Shown piece after piece: positions 32,267 to 40,937 of a DNA stretch of 64,000 nt; positions within the stretch are counted from its first letter, which is position 1, and every line of letters begins with the position of its first letter. Made by a program: the position numbers and the translations under genes. Below the pieces are notes generated by a model that ran no database searches, was not told where the DNA came from, and saw nothing but the letters and a program-made list of their open reading frames with translations. Origin of the DNA: Nodosilinea nodulosa PCC 7104 (GTDB lineage: Bacteria; Cyanobacteriota; Cyanobacteriia; Phormidesmidales; Phormidesmidaceae); NCBI RefSeq assembly GCF_000309385.1, contig NZ_JH976537.1, forward strand, positions 709,426-773,425, read 5' to 3'.

Positions 32267-34174
32267 ATGGTGCGACTTCAACCTTGGCAGTGGGCGGTGC
32301 TGGCGCTGCCGCTGGTGGCGATCGCGGGCTTCATCATGACGGCGGCGGGGGTGCAGATTCACGCCTGGGGCCTGAACTGGATTTGGGGCGTGATTGTGGT
32401 CATGCTGGTGCTGTGGCGGGGGCTGCTGGCCCGCTGGACTCGGCCTGTCATCAAGCAAATGGAGGCGGCTCTGGAGCAGGCTCAGCAGGAGCTCGATGCG
32501 GCGATTGAGGCCGAGACTCCGATCGCCCTGCCCGTGGGTGAATCGGCGGCTACAGCTTTAGAAGACATTCTCACTGCTGCCCAGCAGGACCCCCCGGTGT
32601 GGGAAGACTGGAACCCCTTTTGGGAGCGCTGCCGCGAGGTGGTAACGGCGGTGGCCCACGCCTACCACCCCGACGTGAAGTATCCGCTGCTGAATATCTA
32701 CCTGCCCGATGCCTACGGCCTGCTGCGGGGCACGGTGGATGACGTGGACCGCTGGATTGCAACCCTCACGCCCGTGCTGGGGCAGGTGACTGTGGGGCAG
32801 GCGGTGCAGGGCTACGAGGTCTACCGCCAGGTGGAACCCTCGGCCCGCAAGCTCTGGCAGGCGTGGAACTGGGCTCAGTGGCTGCTCAACCCGGCGGCGG
32901 CGGCGGCCCGCACCCTGAGCCAGCCCACCAGTGCCCTGGCCAACCAGCAGCTCTTGGGCAACTTAAACGCCCTGCTGCGAGAGGCCACCCTGCGGAATCT
33001 CTATCGCCAGGCAGTGGCCCTCTACAGCGGCCAGCTGCCCGGCATGCCCGGCCCGGCCAAACCACTCCCGACGGCCCAAACCCAAACCCTGCGGGAGATT
33101 CTTGAGCAGGCCGAGCCGGTGGATGAGGTGGCCGAAAAGCCGGTGAATATTTTGCTGGTGGGGCGCACCGGGGCGGGCAAGAGCAGCGTGATTAACACTC
33201 TGTTCAATAGCGATCGCGCCGAGGTAGACGTGCTGCCCAGCACCGACACCATCAGCACCTACCGCTGGCAGGGTGACCGGGGCGAAAGCCTCACCCTGTG
33301 GGATTCGCCCGGTTACGAGCAGGTCGATCGCACGGGCTACCGCGACCAGCTGCTCGCCTGCGCCCGCCAGGCCGACCTGCTGCTGCTGGTCACCCCCGCC
33401 CTCGACCCGGCCCTGCAAATGGATGCCGACCTGCTGCGGGATATGCGCGCAGAGGTGCCCGAGCTACCGGCGATCGCCGCTCTCACCCAGGTGGATCGGC
33501 TGCGACCCCTGCGGGAGTGGCAGCCCCCCTACGACTGGCAGTGGGGCGATCGCCCCAAAGAAACCTCCATTCGCGAGGCCACCCACTACCGCCAGGAGCA
33601 GCTGGGGGAACTGTGCGATCGCATCCTTCCCCTGGTCACCCGCGACGCCAATTTCGCAACGGAGCGCTCCGGCTGGAATGCCGATGCCCTGTCCACCGCG
33701 CTGATCGAACTCATCGACCCGGCCAAGGAGCTCCGGCTGGCGCGGTTTCTGCGCGATCGCGAGACCAAAGTCACCGCCGCCGCTCGCCTGATCGATCGCT
33801 ACCGCTTGCAGATGAGCACCACCCAGGGCCTTGCCGCCTTTCTCAAAAGCCCGGTGCTGCAATTCCTCGCCACCCTCACCACCGGCACCCCCACCCTGGC
33901 CTACCTGCTGGCCGAGCAAATTCCCGTCGAGCAGCTGCCGGTGGTGCTGGGCAAGCTCCAGCTCGCCTACGACCTGTTCAAGGTGGTCGGCCCCGACACC
34001 GCCCGGCTCGATTTACTCGCCCTCTGGCCCCTGCTGCTGGAGCACAACGACCAGCCCGATCGCGCCGCCTGGGCCTTCGGCCACGCCATGGTCGAATACT
34101 GGAGCCAGGGCCTCTCGATCGCGGGCACCCGCCAGCGGGTTGAGCACTACCTGGGGCAGTACGGCAAGCGCTGA
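32267..34174 (+). CDS. Membrane-associated GTPase, 635 aa
   Basis: Residues 8-52 hold two membrane helices (WAVLALPLVAIAGFIM, WGVIVVMLVLWRGLL); a helical middle region (~60-285) follows, then a GTPase domain: G1 LLVGRTGAGKSS (~299), G2 Thr in PSTDTIST, G3 LWDSPGYEQ (~346) and G4 TQVD in place of NKxD (~407). The C-terminal ~150 residues are helical and hydrophobic in patches (FLATLTTGTPTLAYLLAEQ). This order resembles GTPases of the Era/YeeP-like group acting at membranes. The TQVD change may affect guanine specificity. Its end overlaps the convergent nucleotidyltransferase gene by 28 bp. Confidence 0.85.
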   Translation: MVRLQPWQWAVLALPLVAIAGFIMTAAGVQIHAWGLNWIWGVIVVMLVLWRGLLARWTRPVIKQMEAALEQAQQELDAAIEAETPIALPVGESAATALEDILTAAQQDPPVWEDWNPFWERCREVVTAVAHAYHPDVKYPLLNIYLPDAYGLLRGTVDDVDRWIATLTPVLGQVTVGQAVQGYEVYRQVEPSARKLWQAWNWAQWLLNPAAAAARTLSQPTSALANQQLLGNLNALLREATLRNLYRQAVALYSGQLPGMPGPAKPLPTAQTQTLREILEQAEPVDEVAEKPVNILLVGRTGAGKSSVINTLFNSDRAEVDVLPSTDTISTYRWQGDRGESLTLWDSPGYEQVDRTGYRDQLLACARQADLLLLVTPALDPALQMDADLLRDMRAEVPELPAIAALTQVDRLRPLREWQPPYDWQWGDRPKETSIREATHYRQEQLGELCDRILPLVTRDANFATERSGWNADALSTALIELIDPAKELRLARFLRDRETKVTAAARLIDRYRLQMSTTQGLAAFLKSPVLQFLATLTTGTPTLAYLLAEQIPVEQLPVVLGKLQLAYDLFKVVGPDTARLDLLALWPLLLEHNDQPDRAAWAFGHAMVEYWSQGLSIAGTRQRVEHYLGQYGKR

Positions 34175-34461
34175 AAAATGACGATATCGATGTGCGCTTT
34201 CAGGCGCGGTTCCTCCAGGGTTTCGTAGTGCACCACGTCAAAAAAATAGGGCAGCGGCTTGTCTTCGTTGAGGCAGTCGGCCAGGGCCGCAACGGTGCGG
34301 TGGGTAACGCGATCGCCCTTGATCGCCAAATCCACGTCTGACCCCTGCTTGTAGCTGCCTTTGGCGCGGGAGCCAAACAGCACGGCAGACTCAATCGCCT
34401 CAAACTGGCCCAGAGCATCGGTAATGTGCTGCATGTCGCTGTCTAACAGGCCGTGGGGCAT
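34147..34461 (-). CDS. Minimal nucleotidyltransferase (MNT), antitoxin of HEPN pair
   Basis: 104 residues of the MNT fold: AVLFGSRAKGSYKQGSDVDLAI contains the GS-x10-DxD active-site pattern (20 of its residues end with the Asp pair), with a later DIVIF strand giving the third acid. In HEPN/MNT systems this enzyme AMPylates or otherwise neutralises the HEPN RNase. The HEPN gene ends where this gene starts (TAATG, one shared base). The 3' end overlaps the GTPase gene on the opposite strand. Confidence 0.92.
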   Translation of the reverse strand: MPHGLLDSDMQHITDALGQFEAIESAVLFGSRAKGSYKQGSDVDLAIKGDRVTHRTVAALADCLNEDKPLPYFFDVVHYETLEEPRLKAHIDIVIFQRLPYCPR

Positions 34462-34871
34462 TAGCGATCGCCCTCCAGCTTGGCCTGAAACAGTCTGTAG
34501 AGCTCATCTAGCAAAGGAAAATATTCGGTTCTGATCTTGACTTCAACGGCGATCGCGGTTTTCTCGCTATAGGTATAGGCCATCAGGTTGCGGTCTTGCA
34601 GCGCATTTATCCAGTCGTGGCCCTGGCTGATCAGCCCCGCCTGATAGGCCTGCTTGATCACTTCCCTGGGGATTTTTGCCGTCAGCCCCTCCAGCTCTTC
34701 GTAGTCTTTCAGCAGCTTCCACGACAGCTCAAAGGCCATCTCAAAAAACTGAATCAGCCCCGCCCGCTCAACCACCGAAGGGGCTTCAATGGCGATCGCA
34801 GTGGATAGCAGCAAAAAAGTCCGCTCGAAATTAGAGAACCGCTGCACCCAGCGAATATCGGCGTCTTCCAT
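34461..34871 (-). CDS. HEPN/HI0074-type protein, catalytic His replaced
   Basis: 136 residues if started at the ATG at 34871, which gives MEDADIRWVQRFSNFERTF, the family's usual opening; an ATG at 34916 would add 15 residues. Helices such as FFEMAFELSWKLLKDYEE match the HI0074 nucleotidyltransferase-partner family. The RNase motif of such toxins is R-N-x-x-x-H-x-Y; here the residues are RNLMAYTYSE, so the His is a Tyr (TAT). A single C-to-T change would explain it. The protein may be an inactive toxin, or rely on the MNT for other activity. Confidence 0.88.
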   Translation of the reverse strand: MEDADIRWVQRFSNFERTFLLLSTAIAIEAPSVVERAGLIQFFEMAFELSWKLLKDYEELEGLTAKIPREVIKQAYQAGLISQGHDWINALQDRNLMAYTYSEKTAIAVEVKIRTEYFPLLDELYRLFQAKLEGDR

Positions 34872-35032
34872 ACCGTTGCTAAGACCTGCGTTTGTAGGGT
34901 ATCTCCCTTCTGCCATGCTGACGATACGTGCTCTTAGCGTCTTTAGACGGGAGATTACTATCCCCGCAGAGGATTACCGATGGTAGATTAAAGGCGCAAC
35001 CTGCTATCTCCCCCTCTCATCCTTTAAGAATA

Positions 35033-35548
35033 ATGCTCATTCTCTCTGTCAGCAGCGGCAAAAATCTTGAGCTGGCCCACGCCTTTGAAGCCGAGGCGAT
35101 CGCCCAGGGCGCCTCCGTCGAGCACATGGCGCTGCCCGAACTGCACCTGCCGCTCTACGACTCGCTCAACCACGAGAGCGGCGCTGGGGACGGCCTGCTC
35201 AAGCTAGCCCAGGCGCTGAGGCGGCACAAGGGCCTGCTGATCTGCGCGCCGGAATACAACGGCTCAATTCCGCCGGTGCTGAGTAATGCGATCGCCTGGC
35301 TCTCGGTCAGCACCGAGGACTTTCGGGCGCTGTTCAACGGTCGCCCCGTGGCGCTGGCTACCCACAGCGGCGGCGGCGGGCAAAAAGTGCTGATCGCCAT
35401 GCGCCTCCAGCTCTCGCACCTGGGCTGCACCGTACTGGGCCGCGAACTGCTCAGCACTTCCCAAAAAGCCGCCAACCCCGAGACTATCACCACGCTAATC
35501 CGTCAGCTGGCCGACCTTGAACTTGCCTACGGCGGCGTCACCGAATAG
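35033..35548 (+). CDS. NADPH-dependent FMN reductase-family protein
   Basis: 171 residues from the ATG at 35033; an earlier ATG at 34928 would add a stretch with no homology. Flavodoxin-like fold: MLILSVSSGKNLELAHAF at the phosphate loop, ELHLPLYDS, the LICAPEYNGSIPPVLSNAIAWLS signature of the FMN_red family (~residues 70-90) and ALATHSGGGGQKV. Members reduce FMN, quinones or azo dyes with NAD(P)H. It faces the HEPN gene divergently and the helicase gene convergently, with 13 bp between stops. Confidence 0.92.
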   Translation: MLILSVSSGKNLELAHAFEAEAIAQGASVEHMALPELHLPLYDSLNHESGAGDGLLKLAQALRRHKGLLICAPEYNGSIPPVLSNAIAWLSVSTEDFRALFNGRPVALATHSGGGGQKVLIAMRLQLSHLGCTVLGRELLSTSQKAANPETITTLIRQLADLELAYGGVTE

Positions 35549-35561
35549 GATTTGCGCTCAG

Positions 35562-38153
35562 CTACCGCTTGTCCCACTGCTCCTTCATCCGCTGAATGCG
35601 CTCTAGCAGCGTTTCGTTAGACATGCGCGAGTTGAGCCGCTCCACCAGCAGCGGAAAGGCCAGGGGCGACGGGCGCTTGGTCTCCTTCCACACCACCGAG
35701 CGCCGATCCAATCGACTCAGGGTTTGGGTCAGGCGGTGGGTTTCGAGCTGGTCTTGCAGCACCTCCCGCTCGGCCTGCTTGAGCAGCAGGTTGTCGGGTT
35801 CATATTTGGTAAACACCTCGTAGAGCAGCGAGGTGCTGACCTGGAGCTGACTGGAGGTCTTGCGCGAGCCGGGATAGCCCTTAAACACCAGCCCCGCCAC
35901 CTGGGCGACGCCGCGAAACTTGCGCTGGGTGAGTTCAGAAATGTTGAGGCTGGCGCGAATATCGTCCTCCAGGTTTTCCAAGCTAAAAAAATCGCTGGAG
36001 AAGAGATCCTTGTACGGATAGCCCTTGGGGCCAAGGATCTCAAAGCCGTAGTCGTTGACAGAAATGGTGAACGTGGCCGTCTTTTGCCTGGCAAAGCGGT
36101 AGCCCCACAGAAAACCCAGCCCCTCGTGGACAAACCGGCCCTCAAAGGGAAAGACGTAGAGATGCTGGCCCTCGCGGGTTTTGCAGCTCTCGACCAGCAG
36201 CTCGTCGGCGCGGGGCAGAGTTGAGAGCCGCTGCTGGACTTCGAGAATGGGGGCAATGCTGAGAATTTCGGCGTTAGTGGCTTCTCGCTGTGGATCCCCC
36301 CTGCCCCCCTTATTAAGGGGGGTATCGGAGGAATCTGCTACGGCGAGAGGCTGGGGGGATTTGGTCTGCGCCAGGGGCATGTTCTCCTGTTGGGGAAGAT
36401 TTGTATGGCCAAATTCACCAATCACCCCCCGCACCCACTCCACCTCGCGGCGCAGGTGGTGGCTGAGGGTGTCGGAAATGGCCAGCTGACCGCCGCCCCA
36501 GGTGGGCGTTACCGTCGATTTGTGCTTGGTGCCTTTGACGTAGAGCACCATGTCCTTTAGCTGAAAATACTCCAGCTGCCGCCCGGCGAAAAAGAACACG
36601 TCCCCCTGCTTCAGCCGCGACACAAAGGATTCTTCGACGGTGCCGATCTCTTTGCGGTTGGTGTAGAGAATTTTGACCGGCGTGTTGGAGGTGATGGTGC
36701 CAATGCCAATGCGGTGGGTGCGGGCCAGCCGGGTATCGACAACCTTGCAGAGACCGTCCTCGCGCACCACTTTTTTGTAGCGGGGATAGGCCCCCAGACA
36801 TTGCCCCCCGTTTTCAATGAAATCTAAAATCCACTGGTATTCTTCGTTGGTGAGGTCGGCGTAGGCGACGGTCTGCCGCAGATTGGCCAGGGTAGTTGCT
36901 GGCGCAAAGCCGTCACCGCAGGCCAGGGTGACCAGGTGCTGCACCAGCACGTCGTAGGGCTTGGGCTGGGGGCGGCGGGTTTCCATATCGCCCAGGGCCA
37001 GCCCCCGGCGAAAGGCGGAGATCTCCAGCAGCTCCAGGGCGTTGGTGGGCAAAAAGAACACTTCGGAGGTGCCCTCGGGCACGTGGGCGCTCCGCCCCGC
37101 CCGCTGGAGCAGTCGGGCCAGGTTTTTGGCGCTGCCGATCTGCACCACCCGCTCCACCGGCTGGAAGTCTACGCCCAGATCCAGCGATGAGGTGCAGACT
37201 ACCCACTTAACAGCGCCCGACTTCACTCCGGCTTCGATCGCCTCCCGCTCCTTTACATCAATCGATCCGTGGTGCAGGGCAATGCGATCGGCCTCGTCTG
37301 GCAGGGCAAAATGCAGCGCCTGGTACCACCGCTCGGCCTGGTTGCGGGTGTTGGTGAAAATCAGCGTCGATTTCTCAATATCCAGCGCCTCGACCAGCGT
37401 TTCAAACATGCGCAGGCCCAGGTGCCCCGCCCAGGGAAAGGTATCCACCGACTCGGGGCGAATGCTGGTGATCACCGTATCGCGCTTCAGATCGGAGCGA
37501 ACAATCACCGGCTCGCGGCCCAAACCGACGGCGGTTTGAGCGGCTTCTTCGAGGTTGCCGAGAGTAGCGGAGATGGCCCAGGTGCGGAGATTGGGCTGGA
37601 GCGATCGCAGCTGCCCCACGCACAGCTCGGCCTGGGTGCCCCGCTTCGAGCTCATCAGCTCGTGCCACTCGTCGAGGATCACCGCCTTTAGGTGGCCAAA
37701 CCGTTTGGCTCCCTCTTTGTAAGACAGCATCACCGCCAGCGACTCCGGCGTGGTGATCAGAATATTCGGCATCTGCTTGAGCTGCTTGGTCTTGCGCGAC
37801 GAGCTGGTGTCGCCCGTGCGCGACTCGACGGTGATGCCCCAGCCCATGGCCGCAATGGGTGCTTTGATCGCCTGCTCAATGTCCCGCGACAGGGCGCGCA
37901 GGGGAGTGATGTAGAGCAGCTGTAGCCCAGCGGTGGGGTTGGCGATCATTTCTGCGATCGCCCCCATCACCGCCGCGTAGGTTTTGCCTGAGCCGGTGGG
38001 CACCTGCACCAGTCCGCTGCGCCCCGCCAGGTAGGCCTCCCAGGTTTCGGCCTGAAAGGCTAGGGGCTGCCAGCCCTGGGCGGTGAAGTACTGCAAAATT
38101 GGGGCGAGGCGCGGGTCAGCGGTCACAGGGATCCTTGGAAAAACAGATGTCAT
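35562..38153 (-). CDS. Lhr-type DEXH helicase (ligase-associated class)
   Basis: 863 residues of superfamily-2 helicase: Walker A VQVPTGSGKTYAAVM (~residue 53), VILDEWHEL (DEXH box, ~167), WAISATLG (motif III), TSSLDLGVDFQPVERVVQ and RLLQRAGRSAH (motifs V-VI), then the Lhr-core winged-helix and beta-barrel part. Lhr-core proteins are DNA-repair helicases often next to ligase and nuclease genes; none is here. Around residues 605-640 a segment (containing SDTPLNKGGRGD) interrupts the usual core and comes from a palindromic repeat. Confidence 0.93.
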   Translation of the reverse strand: MTSVFPRIPVTADPRLAPILQYFTAQGWQPLAFQAETWEAYLAGRSGLVQVPTGSGKTYAAVMGAIAEMIANPTAGLQLLYITPLRALSRDIEQAIKAPIAAMGWGITVESRTGDTSSSRKTKQLKQMPNILITTPESLAVMLSYKEGAKRFGHLKAVILDEWHELMSSKRGTQAELCVGQLRSLQPNLRTWAISATLGNLEEAAQTAVGLGREPVIVRSDLKRDTVITSIRPESVDTFPWAGHLGLRMFETLVEALDIEKSTLIFTNTRNQAERWYQALHFALPDEADRIALHHGSIDVKEREAIEAGVKSGAVKWVVCTSSLDLGVDFQPVERVVQIGSAKNLARLLQRAGRSAHVPEGTSEVFFLPTNALELLEISAFRRGLALGDMETRRPQPKPYDVLVQHLVTLACGDGFAPATTLANLRQTVAYADLTNEEYQWILDFIENGGQCLGAYPRYKKVVREDGLCKVVDTRLARTHRIGIGTITSNTPVKILYTNRKEIGTVEESFVSRLKQGDVFFFAGRQLEYFQLKDMVLYVKGTKHKSTVTPTWGGGQLAISDTLSHHLRREVEWVRGVIGEFGHTNLPQQENMPLAQTKSPQPLAVADSSDTPLNKGGRGDPQREATNAEILSIAPILEVQQRLSTLPRADELLVESCKTREGQHLYVFPFEGRFVHEGLGFLWGYRFARQKTATFTISVNDYGFEILGPKGYPYKDLFSSDFFSLENLEDDIRASLNISELTQRKFRGVAQVAGLVFKGYPGSRKTSSQLQVSTSLLYEVFTKYEPDNLLLKQAEREVLQDQLETHRLTQTLSRLDRRSVVWKETKRPSPLAFPLLVERLNSRMSNETLLERIQRMKEQWDKR
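36290..36376 (-). repeat. Palindromic repeat in frame within the Lhr helicase gene
   Basis: The core CCCCCCTTATTAAGGGGGG (36304-36322) is a hairpin with one central base, embedded in a GATCCCCCCTGCCCC/GGGGGGATT context typical of a dispersed cyanobacterial element. It is translated as TPLNKGGRGDP and keeps the helicase frame. Confidence 0.75.
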
Positions 38154-38710
38154 ATTTCAGTGTAAAGGGGGGATAGATGCCAGCACGACCCCAAGGAAGC
38201 CGCCGGACCGGGGCTATACCCTGTCTGTAGCAACACAGCCCCCACAACCTCAATGCCCTCGGCAGATCTGAGATATCGGCCCTGAGCCGAGGGGACAGTT
38301 ATTTGAATCGGCCCAGTATTGACGCCTCAAAAAAAGAGGTCAGCAAATTTTGAGCGGCTCACTGACCCCGCAAGCTTTGCCATAGGCAGTACAGGAAAGA
38401 GCTTAAAGGCTTGAGGGAAAATAGTTATTCACAGCGTTAATGAAGCTCATTATTGAGCGCTATTCTTCTCAATTTGCTGCCCTTGACGACTGTATTAGCG
38501 AATTAGAAAGATGAATTAAAAAGCCTAGAAAATGCGCCTGCGAGGCGATGGAGCAAAGGGGGTGGGACCCCTTATGGAACCGTTAAAAATTCATATAGTA
38601 GGGCCAGTTGTGTAAGGAGTTTGACAATTCACCCAGGGCGGGAATCTTTCTGTAGGTGCCGATCATCTTAGCTATCAGGCGTGCAATCTACATTTCGGTA
38701 ACTAAGGTAT
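38154..38710. other. Gene-free stretch upstream of TIR-FGE gene
   Basis: 557 bp with no convincing gene on either strand. A 25-codon frame at 38441 (MKLIIERYSSQ) is too short to call. A GCCTC-A7-GAGGTC hairpin-like spot lies near 38321, and the DNA is more AT-rich than its surroundings, possibly a degraded insertion. Confidence 0.4.
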
Positions 38711-40423
38711 ATGAGCAGTGCTAAGTCTATTTTTATCTCGTACCGTCGACGCACTAGTATCGACATCACGGGGCGAATTTATGACCGATTAGTGGCGCAT
38801 TTTGGTGAAAACAGCGTTTTTAAAGACGTCGATTCGATTCCTTTTGGGGTCAACTTTCGCCACCATCTGGAGCAGGAGGTGAGCCACTGCCCGGTGCTGC
38901 TGGCCGTTATTGACCCCGACTGGCTGGGGGTCGCCGACGATCGCGGCAGACCCAAACTGGCCAACCCCGCCGACTGGGTGCGCATTGAAATTGAAACCGC
39001 CCTCCAGCGCGATCGCCTCGTCATTCCGGTGCTGGTGGGAGGGGCGACCCTGCCCGAGGAAAACGCGCTGCCGGAGGGACTCAAGGCCCTGGCCTACCGC
39101 CAGAGCGCCCAGGTGCGCTGCGATCCCGACTTTCACCGCGATCTCGATCGCCTGATTCACCGCATTGAGGGGGTGTTTAGCAGCCTGGCCGTGGGGGGAG
39201 GGGCGATCGCCTCGCCCAGCCCAGCCCCATCTAGCCTAATTGGTGAGTTGGCGGCCGCGCTGGCCACGGCCAACCAAACGGCCCAGTCCCCCGTGCCCAC
39301 CATGGGGCGGCGGCGCTGGCTGCGCATGATGGGGTTGGGCGTGCTGGGCGGTGGCTCGGCCCTGGCGGTACACCAGCGGCTGCCCGCGCTCCAGACTTTG
39401 ACCACGGGCAATGTTCCTGCCCTGCCCGAACTATCGACCCTGCCCGATCGCCTGCAAAAGGCCCTGGAGCAAGCGGAAAGCGCCATTTTATCGCCGGAGG
39501 TGGACGCCTCTGAGCTGAGCGAGCCGGAACCGGCAGCCCCTGACCCAGACCTGAAGCTAGCTGAGTCGAGCGAGCTGTACAGCTACGAGTCGGTGACGGT
39601 CGATGAATTTGGCATGGAGCGATCGCAGATTAAATTTTCTACCCCCTCCCACCAGGCGCTGCGGCTAGAGACCCCCATCGGCCCCTTGACCCTGCGCCTG
39701 GTTTCCATTGTGGGGAGCCAGTTTGTCATGGGGGCGCCCGAAACTGAACCCGGCTACGACCCCGCCCAGCCTGCGCAGGCGATCGCCAGCGTCGAGTCGT
39801 TTTGGATGAGCATTCACCCCATTACCCAGGGGCAGTGGCGGGCGGTGGCGCTGCTGCCCGCCGTGAACCTAGACCTTGACCCTAATCCGGCCTACTTTGC
39901 GGGCAGCGATCGCCCCGTAGAGCAAGTTACCTGGCACGAGGCGGTGGAATTTTGCGATCGGCTCAGCCGTTTCGCAGAAAATCGGCTCAACCAGCTAATC
40001 AAAACCTACCCGGCTCTCTCCGGACTCCAGCACTACCGCCTGCCCACCGAAGCCGAGTGGGAGTACGCCTGCCGGGCCAAAACCACCACGCCCTTCAACA
40101 CGGGCCAAACCCTCACCACCAGCCTGGCCAACTACAACGGCACCCAGCCCTACCGACAGGAGCCTCCCGGCCAGTTTCGCGCCACCACCACGGCAGTTGG
40201 GGCCTTTGGCAAAGCCAACGACTTTGGCCTCTACGACATGCACGGCAACGTGCTGGAATGGTGCTCGGCTCGGCCAGACGCCCCCGATGGCGACAGCTGG
40301 CGGGTGGTGCGGGGCGGTTCGTGGCAAAGCCCTCCCCAGCAGTGCCGCTCGGCGTTTCGATCGGGCCTCAAGGCCGATACCCGCAGTAACACCGTCGGCT
40401 TTCGCATTGTGGGCGTGGGATGA
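38711..40423 (+). CDS. TIR-domain/formylglycine-generating-enzyme-like fusion
   Basis: 570 residues. The TIR domain (residues ~4-140) begins SIFISYRRRTSIDITGRIYDRL; the BB loop has VFKDVDSIPFGVNF, and EIETALQRDRL carries the Glu region. A basic hydrophobic stretch (RRRWLRMMGLGVLGGGSALA, ~200-220) may be a membrane anchor. A ~110-residue acidic linker leads to an FGE/SUMF-type domain (~325-570): FVMGAPETEP, HEAVEFCDRLS, YRLPTEAEWEYACRA, NDFGLYDMHGNVLEWC and the ending GGSW..CRSAFR..GFR. In such fusions the C-type-lectin-like FGE fold often binds ligands rather than modifying sulfatases. Effector activity would be NAD+ cleavage. Confidence 0.92.
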   Translation: MSSAKSIFISYRRRTSIDITGRIYDRLVAHFGENSVFKDVDSIPFGVNFRHHLEQEVSHCPVLLAVIDPDWLGVADDRGRPKLANPADWVRIEIETALQRDRLVIPVLVGGATLPEENALPEGLKALAYRQSAQVRCDPDFHRDLDRLIHRIEGVFSSLAVGGGAIASPSPAPSSLIGELAAALATANQTAQSPVPTMGRRRWLRMMGLGVLGGGSALAVHQRLPALQTLTTGNVPALPELSTLPDRLQKALEQAESAILSPEVDASELSEPEPAAPDPDLKLAESSELYSYESVTVDEFGMERSQIKFSTPSHQALRLETPIGPLTLRLVSIVGSQFVMGAPETEPGYDPAQPAQAIASVESFWMSIHPITQGQWRAVALLPAVNLDLDPNPAYFAGSDRPVEQVTWHEAVEFCDRLSRFAENRLNQLIKTYPALSGLQHYRLPTEAEWEYACRAKTTTPFNTGQTLTTSLANYNGTQPYRQEPPGQFRATTTAVGAFGKANDFGLYDMHGNVLEWCSARPDAPDGDSWRVVRGGSWQSPPQQCRSAFRSGLKADTRSNTVGFRIVGVG

Positions 40424-40523
40424 GCGGTTGTGTTGAAGCCTCAGTTATCAACGGGGTTGCCTTCTCGCTTATAGGTTAGGGCATAATTGAGTTCATCTAA
40501 TAATTGATGCAGATATTAAGACT

Positions 40524-40937
40524 ATGGCTTTGCAAACTCTAACGCTACGCTTACCAGATTCAATCTATCAACGGTTGGTTGATTTAGCTCAAAAATCAGA
40601 GCGACCATTAGAAGAAGAAACGGTTAGTCTGATTAATGCTGCACTGATGACCGATGCAGAGTTAATTGCTGACATCAGCGATCGCCTAAATCAACTGGCA
40701 TTGCTCACGGATGAGGAGCTATGGAATGCGGCTGCCTCTCGATCATCTAGAGACGACAATGAGTTAATGCAGGAACTGTTGGAAAAGCGCCAACGAGAGG
40801 GGTTAACCCCAGAGGAATTTGAGCAGGTGCAGACATTATCGAAACACTTTAACCACATCATGATAGTTCGAGCTAAGTCGGCGGCTCTTCTAGCTGAGCG
40901 AGGTCACGATATATCCGCACTAGCAGTTGCTCCATGA
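40524..40937 (+). CDS. Ribbon-helix-helix-like small protein partnered with an HNH gene
   Basis: 137 residues. The N terminus MALQTLTLRLPDSIYQRLVDLAQ is a ribbon-helix-helix-like start as in antitoxins and regulators, followed by a Glu-rich helical body with LTPEEFEQVQTL. The last 4 bp overlap the HNH gene's start (ATGA), so the two are one unit. Function unknown; it could regulate or restrain the nuclease. Confidence 0.75.
   Translation: MALQTLTLRLPDSIYQRLVDLAQKSERPLEEETVSLINAALMTDAELIADISDRLNQLALLTDEELWNAAASRSSRDDNELMQELLEKRQREGLTPEEFEQVQTLSKHFNHIMIVRAKSAALLAERGHDISALAVAP

Noticed and set aside
33298..34143. 281-codon plus-strand frame inside the GTPase gene
   Set aside because: Arg/Pro/Gly-rich shadow of the GTPase gene in another frame, typical of GC-rich DNA.
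38711..40423. Complete diversity-generating retroelement
   Set aside because: No reverse transcriptase, accessory gene or template repeat is visible within the window; only the target-like fold is.
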